This document shows, in pieces, positions 12,901-24,060 of a DNA stretch of 64,000 bases; within the stretch, counting starts at the first letter, position 1, and every line of letters begins with the position of its first letter. Source of the stretch: Hirundichthys speculiger (lineage: Eukaryota > Chordata > Actinopteri > Beloniformes > Exocoetidae). Under the pieces are notes generated by a model. That model searched no databases. It was not told the origin of the DNA and worked only from the letters and a program-made list of their open reading frames with translations. The translations under genes were made by a program, and so were the position numbers. The stretch covers positions 1,178,001 to 1,242,000 of the forward strand of contig JAGFBZ010000900.1 in NCBI GenBank assembly GCA_018398805.1. The letters are read 5' to 3'.

Positions 12901-15900
12901 CTTTTAATTGCAGCACAGTTTTATGGTCAACAATAGTTTGTCTTTTTCTTGCCAGTGCAGGAATTTCCTCTTTGGAATAGCATCGCTGCTTTGGTAGGTG
13001 GTTCAGCAGAGGTAAAACTCTACCGTATTAGGCAAGAGGAGCACCACTGTATTTGTTTAGTCTCCATGGAAATGAAAGTGTATTATTGCGTACACAACCA
13101 CAAGGGTCTACGGATGAATCACCCTCCATGGCATTCGTAGTTCAATGCAGTCCCCTGCACTGAAAGTGGAGCCTTGTTTTATCTGGACCTGACAGTTTGG
13201 GATTATGTCATCTTCAAGTACCTTTAACACAAGTGAGTCGGCCCCTTAATGAATGAACACATCAGGAGTTAGATTTTGCCGCACCGCATGTCTTAGATGA
13301 ACATCAGCAGAGGACTTTTGTTACTCTTTGGCTTGTCAGATTCTGTTCACTTGATTTCCAGTTATTTCCAGCTCAAATCAGCAGAGCTAAACTTTGTTTT
13401 CTTTTCAGAACGGCTCCCCTGGGGTCGCTGTTGCCTCATTCCCAAAGAAACGGCATGACGGGAGGCAACAAAGGAATGCTAACATCATCATCATCATTGT
13501 CATCACGCTTCTTCTGAACTCACTGCAGACAGCAGAAGACTGATTGTGAGTAAGCACTTTCATCAGATGGGTATTTATGAGTGACGATGAGGGTGCTTGG
13601 TGTTTTAACAGGGGGGGACCTTTAAGAGAAATCTGGGACTGTTTTGTTCGCTCTCTGTGGTTCGTCCACCCTGCCCAGGAGGAAAGGTTTGGATTGCTGT
13701 GTGGAGTGATGGGTCCCGCTGCGCAAAGCTGTGCCATAGGGCGGATACTCCCCACCGCTCCGCTAGAAAAACAAATTCAATGTGGATGGCTTTCATTGTA
13801 GGAAAACTGCTGTTCCTGAAAAAAATGAAATAAAATACAATCTGCATCACGTTTCATCTGATTTATCCTAAAAGAGATAACTTGGCCTTTTTTTTTTTTT
13901 TTGCTTTCATTGTCACGAGGGGATAAGGTTGGGTGACAAGCAGGGCAAATGTGGAGGAAATCCAGTTGCCAGGACCCAGACCAGAGGGGAGGGGAGGCCG
14001 AATGTCACCTTCAAATCGAGCGGGTGGATTGATTCAGGGCCTTCTGGGAGCTGGGGGAAATACCTCAGTTGGACAGGAGACTCTAAACCAAACAACCATT
14101 CCCCCATGGGAGACCACTTAACTGCATAAAAGCTATGAATTACACCCCCTTTGGCATTTTCCCTTTACCCCAAACCTTCATTTTATACGGCCTAAAAAGC
14201 ATGTTCATGTTTGAAATGCACATTTCAATAAACACAGCACTTAACTTTATATATGAGATGTTTCCTTGAGACTCCAGTTCTCCAGTACAAGTCTAAAAAT
14301 AGTACAGATGACTGGTGCAAAAATGAATCGGCACAGTTTTTATTGTGAAAGATAATTCACCTTGTAAAGCTTTTTTCACTAGTAATTATACTTTGATGAC
14401 CGCTGTAAAGACTCTGATTACACAGTCACAAAAGTATGCACTGTTTATGAGCCGTACTTGAAATCAGTGACACCTCGTAAGTGTCTGTTTCATATTTAAC
14501 CCATCATCATATATATATCTATATATGACAGAAATGAGTGATTTGGTCATTTATTTCACTGACAGGTGAAATAAATTTTGTCAGGGTGTAAAAATCTGAT
14601 GTGAAACATTGGGTTCTTTGGGCTTCTTTTCCACGTTCCACCCAGCTAAATGTTGTTGCGCAACAAACCAAGCAGAGAAACCCGGGGTAGGGGGGCGCAC
14701 ACTTACGCCATATTAAGCCGGCGATTTTAATGTTGTGACTGATCAGCATATTTCAGAGAGCCATGCAGTTTACGAGCTGATATTTGTCTTATGAAAGAAT
14801 ACTGGAGAGCAGTCAATTTTGTTCTCAGCAAAAACACAAATGGCCACTTCTTGCTGTATCTCATATCCTGTTGCGAAAGCAGGCTGGTTAATATTAAATA
14901 TTTACTCTTGTTCTCTGGCTGAGCGCTGGAAACAGTCAGACGATCTGTGGCGCATATCTGGACACACGGCAGACCCGAAACAGCTCGATTGTTTAACCCC
15001 TACAATAAATAGCCATATAGAAACGTGACTTGCTTGAAATGCGACAAACTTTTCTTCTCCGCGAAGTCCCTCTGCCAAAGACATCTAATCACATTTTCCT
15101 CTTTGGTCCGTCTTTAAGTGAAAAACCAAGTGCAATAAAATGTGAATGTGCTCTATTCTCCAGGGGGAGGCCTCAAGGGGAACCGGTTTCAGAGTTCTCC
15201 CTCTGGATACTGCAGTGTGAGCATGTTTGCATGAAGTCACTACTCTATATTTGCCATATTCATTCTTCCTAAGTCTCTCATGTGAGATGCTTGACGCAGG
15301 AGAAACAGCAGCAAGCTTGTTTCTACGTATAAATGATCTCCATAGGAAAACTGTTCTTTTTTATTTAATTTTTTTTTTTTTTCACCAGCCATCTTGTATC
15401 TTTATTTTCTGATTTTTGCAATTCTGGGACATAATTAATCACCATCTGATGATTATCCATGGCATTAAAGAGAAACTGCAGGGGATTGTTCCTCCTGTGA
15501 ACAGTAGTTGGAAATTGTGTAATCTAATCAAAGCATGATTCAATTTGAGCCTTGCTGACTGAAAAAAAACAAAAAAAAAGCATGCCAACAGTTTAAAAAT
15601 GAAGCAGAAACTCTTTGTTTTTCTTATTTTCCACAGGAGGACGTCATATAGTGACGGCTCCGCATGTGAAATCAGCACCAGTCATCTGGGCAGTGGAGTT
15701 AATTTCTTTGTGAAAAGCCATAAATCCAAGTATGAATGGTAGGCACTGAGTATAGCACACATGCATGACTGCGAGCGACACATTATGACACATATAGCTA
15801 TAGATCCGAGTCGTTGGGAGGCTGAATGATGTGGCCACACACTGGGTTTTAAATCTGCTGGGTCATTAAGCCTCCACACAACAGTGGCACTGAGGAATGC

Positions 15901-16984
15901 CCATCAATACGGGAGATGAGGGTATTGGGTCAACAGTGCATGAAAAATATAAAGCAAGATTAGGGTTTTTATACTATACGGTTGGAGAGCGAAAAAAGGA
16001 ACAGAGAGAGAGAAGCCAGTCGGAAGAAGCGGAATTTTAAGGTCTGACATTGTTCCTCTTTGGGAAACAAGCAACATTCATGTCGGATGTGTGATGGGGA
16101 AACTTCCTCTGCGGTTTCCCTCAGAGACTGCTGCTTTGCCTGTATGATTCAGTCGTGTTTGATCGCGGCTACGGAAGCGTATTGGAAATAAACAGAATGA
16201 TTTGAAAAGGAGTTTGAAACCCTGCTGTGAGTTTGTCCATTCAGACTAAGATTAAATGGATAATCTCCACTGCAGTGTGGATTGAATCTTTCATAACGCA
16301 GCAAGAGATAAAGCCGAGAGGGCATTTATGGTGCATCAGAAAATAGCAGCGATATGAATAACTCTGTAGATGGGGGAAATGGAAAGAGATGGAGAAGCCA
16401 GAATGGCTCTTGTAGTCAAGCGAGAAAGAGGGAGATGGACTGTATCAAAAAAAAAAGTTTTTCTCCCCCTTTTTTTTTTGTCTCAATATATATTAATGAT
16501 TGCTGCCAAAACTGCCATTAAGAACTTTTCTTTCCTTTTTTTTCTTTTTTTTTATTCAGACATATGTCCAATTTGATATTGCAGTAGATGGAACTTTTCC
16601 TGCACTTATGTGAGCGTGAGTGTGTCCTTCACCAGGCCTCTTTGTCTGATCTAACATATTTAACACCTGAAACCCTGATTCTATCAGAGAAGACTGAAAT
16701 CACCGACAGGGAGGCATGAAAGGATTAGACAAAGACACAAGACAGTAATGGGTGGTGTGCTGTGGTGTATAAAAATGAATGTGTTGACCTTGAACACTTG
16801 CTCACCATCAACCAGTAACTACAAGCTGGATCACAGTTGGTGCCGGTGGGTTGGGCCAGTGATATGCAGCAGACTTCCACCAGTGCATTGGATATCCATC
16901 CTCCAGCCAGTACACCTGCAACACCGCGTCACAAAGGGCGAGAAGGTACCTAGTAGTCAATCGGGGTGTCGCGGCACACTGGGG
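9916..16984. other. Noncoding DNA, no gene recognised
   Basis: I see no exon with family similarity. The stretch includes scattered poly-T/poly-A runs (12880-12899, 13890-13903, 15369-15382) and a 29-bp block at 11838-11866 that is repeated exactly at 16985-17013. It precedes the transposon cluster upstream of the angiopoietin gene and may hold regulatory DNA, but nothing in the sequence proves this. Confidence 0.5.
11838..11866 (+). repeat. 29-bp direct repeat, copy 1
   Basis: This block starts TGTATTTTCATTAGC and ends GGTAGCAA. It is identical base for base to 16985-17013, about 5.1 kb away, while the flanks of the two copies differ. Confidence 0.85.
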
Positions 16985-17013
16985 TGTATTTTCATTAGCT
17001 TGGAAGGTAGCAA
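16985..17013 (+). repeat. 29-bp direct repeat, copy 2
   Basis: This is an exact match to 11838-11866. It directly abuts the dispersed repeat that starts at about 17014. Confidence 0.85.
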
Positions 17014-17705
17014 ATTTTCAGGTTACGAAACGCCTCAAAGAGAAAATATTGCCTCTAGTTACGAAAGAAATACAGAATGAAAAATTGAAAATGAAAAATT
17101 ACAGAATGTAAACATAGCTGTCGGCTCTGTATCTCGGTTTGAAAGCGGTGCTCGCTTAGCATCTTCCTGGCATCCCATTGGCTAGGAGGGCCCCTTGTCT
17201 GTATGAGCGTAACCCAGCAACCAGGTAAACAAACAATTTTTACCTCCACCAAGGAGGTTATGTTTTTGCTGGCGTTTATCTGTCTATCTGTTTGTCTGTG
17301 TTCAAGATAACTCAAAAAGTTATGGACGTATTTTGATAAAATTTTCAGGAGTTGTCAGAAATGTGAAAAGGAAGAACTGATTTTATTTTGGGTGTGATCC
17401 GGAAGAAATCCTGGATTCTGGATTTCTGGATTCTGGAACAATAATCAAATTTTCGATAATTGTTGCGTTTAGTGGAGGTCTGCGCTCTCTGAGAGCTTTT
17501 CTAGTTCTAACATGTATTTCTTACAGGTTTTTATGTCATTTGATGTATTATTTATAATTTATAAAAAAAATAATGTTCGAATTTTGGTGGGCTTGGAACG
17601 GATTAGAACATTTACATGGAAGACGCGTCTCTACTTAAGAAATTTTCAGGTTACGAAACTACTTCCAGAACCAATTAATATCGTAAGTAGAGGTACCACT
17701 GTATA
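17014..17705. repeat. Dispersed DNA repeat with ACTTACGAA-type ends, interrupted
   Basis: The right end (about 17620-17705) reads back as CAGTGGTACCTCTACTTACG on the minus strand, a well-known kind of fish transposon end. Related blocks (GGTTACGAAAC, CTCTAGTTACGAAAG) occur at 17023-17066, and TTTTCAGGTTACGAAAC occurs near both ends (17017 and 17643). The middle is interrupted by a different repeat (17241-17507). No transposase was found and the class is uncertain. Confidence 0.5.
17241..17507 (+). repeat. Dispersed repeat, CCTCCACCAAGGAGGT...GAGGTCTGCGCTCTC type
   Basis: The repeat starts CCTCCACCAAGGAGGTTATG, continues with a CTGTCTATCTGTTTGTCTGT run and a GATCCGG block, and ends with GGAGGTCTGCGCTCTCTGAG, then AGCTTTTCTAGTTCT. 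This terminal signature is familiar from repeats spread through many animal genomes. A shorter fragment of the same repeat is at about 19530-19642. Its class is unknown to me. Confidence 0.6.
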
Positions 17706-19529
17706 AATATATGAATGCACACATAAATACATACTTTTTTGCCTATGAATAAATGGATGAATAAATAAATAAGATACATAATTGGATATGAAATAAATAA
17801 TAAAAATATGTCTCACATGCCCATTTCCCAATGTTAACAACGTCAGTACGGGTCAGCGTAAGGTCAACGTGACTACCCAGTTAGCTTACATCGTAATATC
17901 ATTTAACCGCTGGAATTTTATTTCACAGATAGCAAAGAGAACTTTTTAGCAGCATCATGGATGGTTTTCTAAAAAGAAAAGCCCCACAGGAACGGAACAT
18001 CACAGAGGAGCCGACTTCTTCATCAAGCCTTCATCCACCAGCTCTGAATCTGCTCCATACTTACCAAAGCTATTTGCTAGCGATAAGGCTAAAAAGAGGC
18101 AATACAAGGATGATGGATGGAAGCAAGCACATCACGGATGAATAGAAGCTTTCCTGCTGAGGCCTACTCTGGTGCAGTTATCGTGTTCAGGTTATTTAAA
18201 TAATATAAATGGGACGTATGCATTTACAGTCGGAGCGATGCAGTGTGGCTTTGGATTATATTTTACTCTGGGGTGTCTTGAGATTTTATTCACTTTTGAA
18301 AGGTGTTGTGACTGAAAAAAGGTTGAGAAAGGCTGTTCTAGGCTACCTGGTGACTGACATGCTGCTACTGTATAGCATGCTTTTTTCAGTATATTAGGAA
18401 GATCCACCCCTTTCCTGCCAAATACAGTTTGAGATTTAAATAGTAATGAAGACATACCGAGAAGAATGTTCTTACAAAAAGCAAAAAAAATATACAGAAC
18501 CCACACCAAAGCGGTCCCTCTAAATCATGTTTTTAGGCCGACACATTTGGACGCAGGATTTGTAGACACAGCCAATGACTTGGATCTGAAGACTACGAAA
18601 ACAGTCATCACATCAAATTGCCAACTTTTCCCTGTTTTCTGGGAAGATGTCTTCATGGCAGACACACACATGAACACACAGTTAGGATATGTCACACAAG
18701 CAGAGACCTTGAAGCCTTAATTTATTGCTGGACAATGTAGCATGTTATGTATTAAAGAGCTTGACCCGGTAGCCACTGTGAAACAACTGGTAAACCGACA
18801 CTGTCCTGCTGAACACCACAAGTTTGAATCATAAACCTATAAACGATCGTGTACTGATGTTGTTATATTTGGAGTCGTTTAAGTGAGGTAATTTTGTACA
18901 GCCTTAAAAAAAATGTTCAGCAGTGAAGAAACAAAATATCCAAGGCAAGTGGAGTTTAAACTACTCAGGCATTTTGATGCTGAGGAGATGAGAATGTAAA
19001 TGCACACTCAAGGGACAGGAAAAGGCAAGGATTAGGAGAAATCAGATATTTGGAGAGAAATGTCTGGGTACTTTCAGTCCAGTCTAATGCTGATCTTACA
19101 TCTAAGGGTCCCATATTATGCTTTTCCTAACTTTCAAAGGTTCAAAATTGTCTTAAACTGTCATATTTATTAGCAGTGAATAGAAGTTTTGAAAAAGCAG
19201 TCATAGTTGGAGCTTCAGCTATTTTTTTTCTCTTCAAAAATACTTTCTGCTTACACAAGGATCTTAAGATTGGCCCTCTAAACTTCAGGAACAGCCCAGT
19301 ACATGCATTTAACCCCACAAGGTGCCATCCCTGCCAACCCCTTTAGACATGATTCAGTTCAAAATAAACATCCTCCAAACGCCTCTGTCACTGTGGCATG
19401 AGACTGGCAGTAACGTGTCTTATTGGTTTAGGAAAGCAACCAACAACAGCAGAGTGACCGGTAGAAGTGGGAGACCAAACAGGGTGCTCACCAGAGCACA
19501 CACAAAATAGAGGATCAAATTTCAAAGGC
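17706..19529. other. Noncoding DNA, no gene recognised
   Basis: Nothing here has convincing coding or structural-RNA character. Short AT-rich runs occur at 17747-17805. Confidence 0.5.
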
Positions 19530-19642
19530 TGATCCGGATTTGATCCACAAGGCCGATTTTATCGCAATCTGTAAATTGCTATATGGGAGAACTGTTGTGC
19601 TTGGTAGTAGGTCTGCGCTCTCCAAGTGCTTTTCTAGTTTTT
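19530..19642 (+). repeat. Fragment of the same dispersed repeat as 17241-17507
   Basis: This copy contains GATCCGGATTTGATCC, TAAATTGCTATATGGG and the terminal signature GGTCTGCGCTCTCCAAGTGC followed by TTTTCTAGTT. It matches the 3' half of the repeat at 17241-17507. Confidence 0.6.
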
Positions 19643-19816
19643 AATATTATGTCAAGCAAATTGTATGGTTTAATGATATAGCTAGGTTCCACAAAGTGCT
19701 GTTTGTTAGTTGTAGTCACAGCATTGTAGTGGGGGGGCAAATGGGAATGGTGTATCAGGGCCCCAAGCACAGGATTTTGTAAAGTTTCTTTTATAAAATA
19801 TAAAATATCTAATTAT

Positions 19817-19937
<121 letters not shown>

Positions 19938-20095
19938 TAAATGTTTTAACATAAAAAGCATCTCAAATTTAATGTTTCAGTAAATAAGGTTGCCTTGATT
20001 GGATTAAGACTACCCGAGACTACCTTTGCACCCCCCTTTGCAAAAATGCAAAATGGTTCCTTCCACTTGGTAGCACTAGCGAAGGGGAACGGATG

Positions 20096-20508
20096 CAGCG
20101 TTGCCAGGTGTACGATAATTATCATATTTGTACGATATTTTGGCCTTCTGTACGATGTACGATCAATAATCCAAAAAAAAAGGCCAAATGTACGATAATT
20201 TGACTATTTCAAATTATTGCCGGCCGCAACTGTCTGGCGGAGAGTTTTTTTTTTTTCCCTGAAGGCATCTGTTCCCATGTGACATGTTTCCAGCCAATCG
20301 ATGTTTATCTCAGAACAACTAGCATGATAGACTGAATGGGCTGAATGGTCAGCTTCGCCTGCTATTTAACACTAGTAATTAAATTTGACTATAGCACATC
20401 ATTGGGCTTGTTATTTTTGTTATGACAGATGTATGATAATTTCTCTCAAAATACGATAATTTTGAGTCTCTGGTACGATAATCCTACATTTCCCACCTGG
20501 CAACATTG
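20096..20508. mobile_element. Non-autonomous hAT-type element (CAG termini)
   Basis: The terminal inverted repeats are CAGCGTTGCCAGGTG at the left and CAATGTTGCCAGGTG (read inward) at the right. An exact 8-bp target duplication, AACGGATG, lies at 20088-20095 and 20509-20516. The interior repeats TACGATAAT several times and has no open frame. Confidence 0.8.
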
Positions 20509-20719
20509 AACGGATGCAACTCAGTCTGTTGCTACGTAGCCTCGAGAGTCAGTCCTGATATCATGTTTCTTTCAAAAACTAATTCAGGATACCAGCAGAG
20601 AAAGGAGAGAGAAGAGAAAATGTAGACAACCAGATGCTTACCAACTTTCTTTCAATGAAAGGTAAGCCCAGCCCAGATGTTATAAAGCACATGATGACAG
20701 ATGAAATAATATGGTTATA

Positions 20720-22260
20720 ATACCATATTTACCGGAGCTGAGGTCGCTGAGGTAGTTAAGAAGCTGCACAGTGGCCGGGCTCCGGGGGTGGACGAGATCC
20801 GCCCTGATTTCCTAAAGGCTCTGGATGTTGTAGGACTGTCTTGGTTGACACATCTCTGCAGCATCGCATGGAAATCGGGGCAGTACCTCTGGATTGGCAG
20901 ACCGGGGTGGTGGTTCCCCTTTTTAAGAAGGGGGACCGGAGGGTGTGTTCCAATTACAGGGGAATCACACTCCTCAGCCTCCCTGGTAAGGTCTATGCAG
21001 GGGTGCTGGAGAAGAGAGTTCGATCGATTGTCGAATCCCGGATTCAGGAGGAACAATGCGGGTTCCGCCCTGGTCGTGGAACACTGGACCAGCTCTATAC
21101 CCTCACTAGGGTCCTGGAGGGAACATGGGAATTTGCCCAACCAGTCCACATGTGTTTTGTGGACTTAGAGAAGGCATTTGACCGTGTCCCTCGGGGGGTC
21201 CTGTGGGGGGTACTCCAGGAGTATGGGGTGCTGGGCCCGTTGTTACGGGCTGTCCAGTCCCTGTACAAATGGAGTGGGAGCTTGGTCCGCATTGCCGGTT
21301 GTAAGTCGGATTTGTTTTCGGTGGGAGTTGGACTCCGCCAGGGCTGCCCTTTGTCACCGGTTCTGTTCATAACATTTATGGACAGAATTTCTAGGCGCAG
21401 CCATGGAACGGAAGGGTTCCGGTTCGGTGGTGTCGGGATCTCGTCTCTGCTGTTTGCAGATGACGTGGTCCTGTTGGCGCCATCGAGTGGGGATCTGCAG
21501 CTCTCACTGGAGCGGTTCGCAGCCGACTGTGAAGCGGCAGGGATGAGAATCAGCACCTCCTGAGACCATAATCCTCAGTCGGAAAAGGGTAGAATTCCTC
21601 CTCCGGGTCGGGAGTGAGGTTCTGCCTCAAGTGGAGGAGTTTAAGTATCTCGGGGTCTTGTTCACGAGTGATGGGAGAAAGGAGCGGGAGATCGACAGAC
21701 GAATTGGTGCGGCGTCTGCTGTGGTGCGGACTCTGTACCGGTCCGTTGTGGTGAAGAGAGAGCTGAGCCAAAAGGCAAGGCTCTCTGTTTACCGGTCGAT
21801 CTTTGTTCCAACCCTCACCTATGGTCATGAACTGTGAGTAGTGACCGAAAGAATGAGATTGCGGATACAAGCGGCGGAAATGAGCTTTCTCCGTTGGGTG
21901 GACTCTCCCTTAGAGATAGGGTGAGAAGTTCGGTCATTCGGGAGAGACGCTGCTCCTTCACATCGAGAGGAGCCAGTTGAGGTGGTTCGGGCATCTGGTT
22001 AGGATGCCCCCCGGACGCCTCCCTGGAGAGGTGTTTCGGGCATGTCCAACTGGGAGAAGACCACGGGGAAGACCCAGGACCCGCTGGAGAGATTATATCT
22101 CTTGGCTGGCCTGGGAACGCCTCGGGATTCTCCAAGAGGAGCTGGTGGAAGCGGCCGAGGGGAGGGAGGTCTGGGCCTCTCAGCTGAAGCTGCTGCCCCC
22201 GCGACCCGATTCCGGACCAAGCGGGAGTTAATGGATGGATGGATGGATACCATATTTACC
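20720..22260 (+). mobile_element. Rex3 (RTE-clade) LINE, 5' truncated, with 14-bp target duplication
   Basis: The element body is 20734-22246. It encodes the C-terminal part of a non-LTR reverse transcriptase. Visible landmarks are GRAPGVDEIRPDFLKAL, VVVPLFKKGDRR, CSNYRGITLLSLPGKVYAGV, EEQCGFRPGRGTLDQL, VDLEKAFDRVPRGVLW, GLRQGCPLSPVLF and the catalytic FADD (about 21452-21463). These are followed by EEFKYLGVLFTSDGR and LVRMPPGRLPGEVFRA. The copy is inactive: the frame shifts near 20880, about 5 nt are missing near 21561, and a TGA at 21835-21837 replaces the Trp codon after HEL. It ends in a GATG-type tail (22230-22246), the reported Rex3 tail. ATACCATATTTACC is duplicated exactly at 20720-20733 and 22247-22260. 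Confidence 0.92.
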
Positions 22261-22350
22261 CAAATAGATGACAATATATTTCGCTAGAAAATTTCGCTAG
22301 GTTAAAACAACACAATTCACAAACCGCAGTAAAACAACTTATGGGTAGAC

Positions 22351-22674
22351 CAGTGGTGCACAAACTGTGGTACGCATACCACCAGTGGTACGTGAGCGCT
22401 ATCTGGTGGTAGGGGGAACGTCATGACTTTCCACATTTTCACTTTCTTTTTTTTTAATCGGAACAATACAATGCATTATAAATACAACATTTCAAACAAA
22501 ATTCAGGTAACAATAGATAACCACAATAAGGAATAAACATCTCTCCTTCGCGTAAAGCTAATTAAGAAGGCATATATGGCTATATTTTAAAGTTGGTCAT
22601 CTCATCATGGTGGTACTCGGAGAGCTGAATAGTTTCTCAGGTGGTAGGCAGTATTAATAGTTTGAGAACCACTG
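22351..22674. mobile_element. Non-autonomous hAT-type element, 324 bp
   Basis: The ends are CAGTGGTGCACAAACT and, read inward from the right, CAGTGGTTCTCAAACT. The 8-bp duplication GGGTAGAC is exact (22343-22350 and 22675-22682). The interior contains repeated GTGGTACG/TGGTACTC blocks and no transposase. Confidence 0.85.
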
Positions 22675-22693
22675 GGGTAGACTACAGTGTGTG

Positions 22694-23482
22694 CAGGCAT
22701 GGACTGGCCATCGGGCGTACCGGGCAATGCCCGGTGGGCCGACGCACATCTGTGGGCCGGCCCAGGTCTGTCATAAAAAAAAAAAAAAAGTATATAGTTT
22801 TTATTGACCGCGACGGTAACGGACTGGTAGTCGGCTCATAAAAATCTCCGAGGGGGGGGGGGGGACGACGACGACGACACACACTCAACAAACTCAAGAA
22901 ATAGACACTGACAGCTAAGCAGACAAGCGCTACAGTGCTGCGCTGATGTGAACGCAGTATGAACGTTATTTTCTGCTGAAGGGAGGGGGTGGAGGCGGGG
23001 CGGGGCCTTGCGAAGCCACGAAGTGGCCGATTAGTTGATTTTCTTGACGGACATTGGGCTAGTCCAATGAAATTTCTCAGCTCTCGTTGGCCCGCTCCTC
23101 CCATCCCTCCTGACCAAATTTTGCCGTTTGGCCTGACCGGAGAGTGTGGTGGCTCGTGGATGAGTATGGAAATGGAGATAAAAAGCACAAAAGCGAAAGG
23201 GAGGAGCAGAAAAGCTCAGAGAACGGTGACAAAAAAAATTAAAAGTGGATGCAGCAAAATGTGCCAAAATCATGGAAATGTTTTGAACCACAAGCTCGGG
23301 GGCGGGGGCCGCGGGGCCGTCGGCCGCGGGGGGCCGTCGAGTGAGTGAACAGGTGGTTGTCGGAGAAGAAGCGGACGACGAGAGGGAGAAGGAGGAGGAG
23401 GAGGAGGAGGATGAGGAGGAGGAGAGAGATGAGACCCAGCAGCAGGGCGAGATTGAGGTCAGAATAGCTATTTGGAGGTGAT

Positions 23483-23523
<41 letters not shown>

Positions 23524-23688
23524 ACTTTATTTTAATTTTTGAAACTTCACTATGTGCACATAGTATACAACATGCAGCATGTGCTTCCGCATATCGTATA
23601 AATAACCGGCATTTTTGATCCCCGGCGTATGGTGGGCCGCCAGGGATCAAAAATGCCCGGGCCATTTTTTGGTCCCAGTCCAGCCCTG
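22694..23688 (+). mobile_element. Deleted hAT element retaining N-terminal transposase codons
   Basis: The terminal repeats are CAGGCATGGACTGG and CAGGGCTGGACTGG (read inward), with an exact 8-bp duplication AGTGTGTG at 22686-22693 and 23689-23696. At about 23190-23275 a plus-strand frame gives KAQKRKGGAEKLRER, then KVDAAKCAKIMEMF after a short frame break. This resembles the N-terminus of the DUF4371/TTF-type (ZMYM-like) hAT transposases of fish. A glutamate-rich GAG/GAGGAG run follows (23376-23425). The catalytic region is absent, so the element is non-autonomous. The left end (22710-22760) is GC-rich with GGGCC palindromes, and the duplication sits in a TG-rich target. Confidence 0.8.
23487..23522. 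repeat. (TG)n microsatellite
   Basis: This pure TG array lies inside the hAT element at 22694-23688. Confidence 0.95.
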
Positions 23689-24060
23689 AGTGTGTGTGTG
23701 TATTTGGGAGTAGTTGGGGTTTGGTTTGGGGTGGGGGCCCTTCAGGAGGCTTCGTTAGGGGGCCCAGAATTTGGTGCTACGCCCCAGGTTGTATTTGTGT
23801 AAATCATGACTCTTCAAAAGCCCTAATGCTTGTTAAAACCTGGAGTGTGGTCTACTTAAACTACTTAAAAGTAGTTTATAGTTTCATATATTAATCTTTC
23901 AAAAAATATTTTTGAAATTATTTTAAAGCCACCTTGTCTGTGGCCGGCATAAGATGAGGGCCCTAAACAATGTTTTCTGTCACAGATGGGATCTTGTTGA
24001 GGCATGTTTTCATCTGCACAAAATGCACCCAGAAAAAACCCAGTCTTGTTATGATAAAAG

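Noticed and set aside
13577..13850. Overlapping open frames on both strands near 13.6-13.8 kb
   Set aside because: No conserved motif or domain was seen and no splice context supports an exon.
20715..22274. Long minus-strand open frames across the Rex3 element
   Set aside because: They are antisense shadows of the GC-rich reverse transcriptase frame and have no independent similarity.
23160..23348. An independent small gene in the hAT element at 22694
   Set aside because: The frame with family similarity is the transposase N-terminus in another frame; the longer open frame is its shifted shadow with a GC-rich end.
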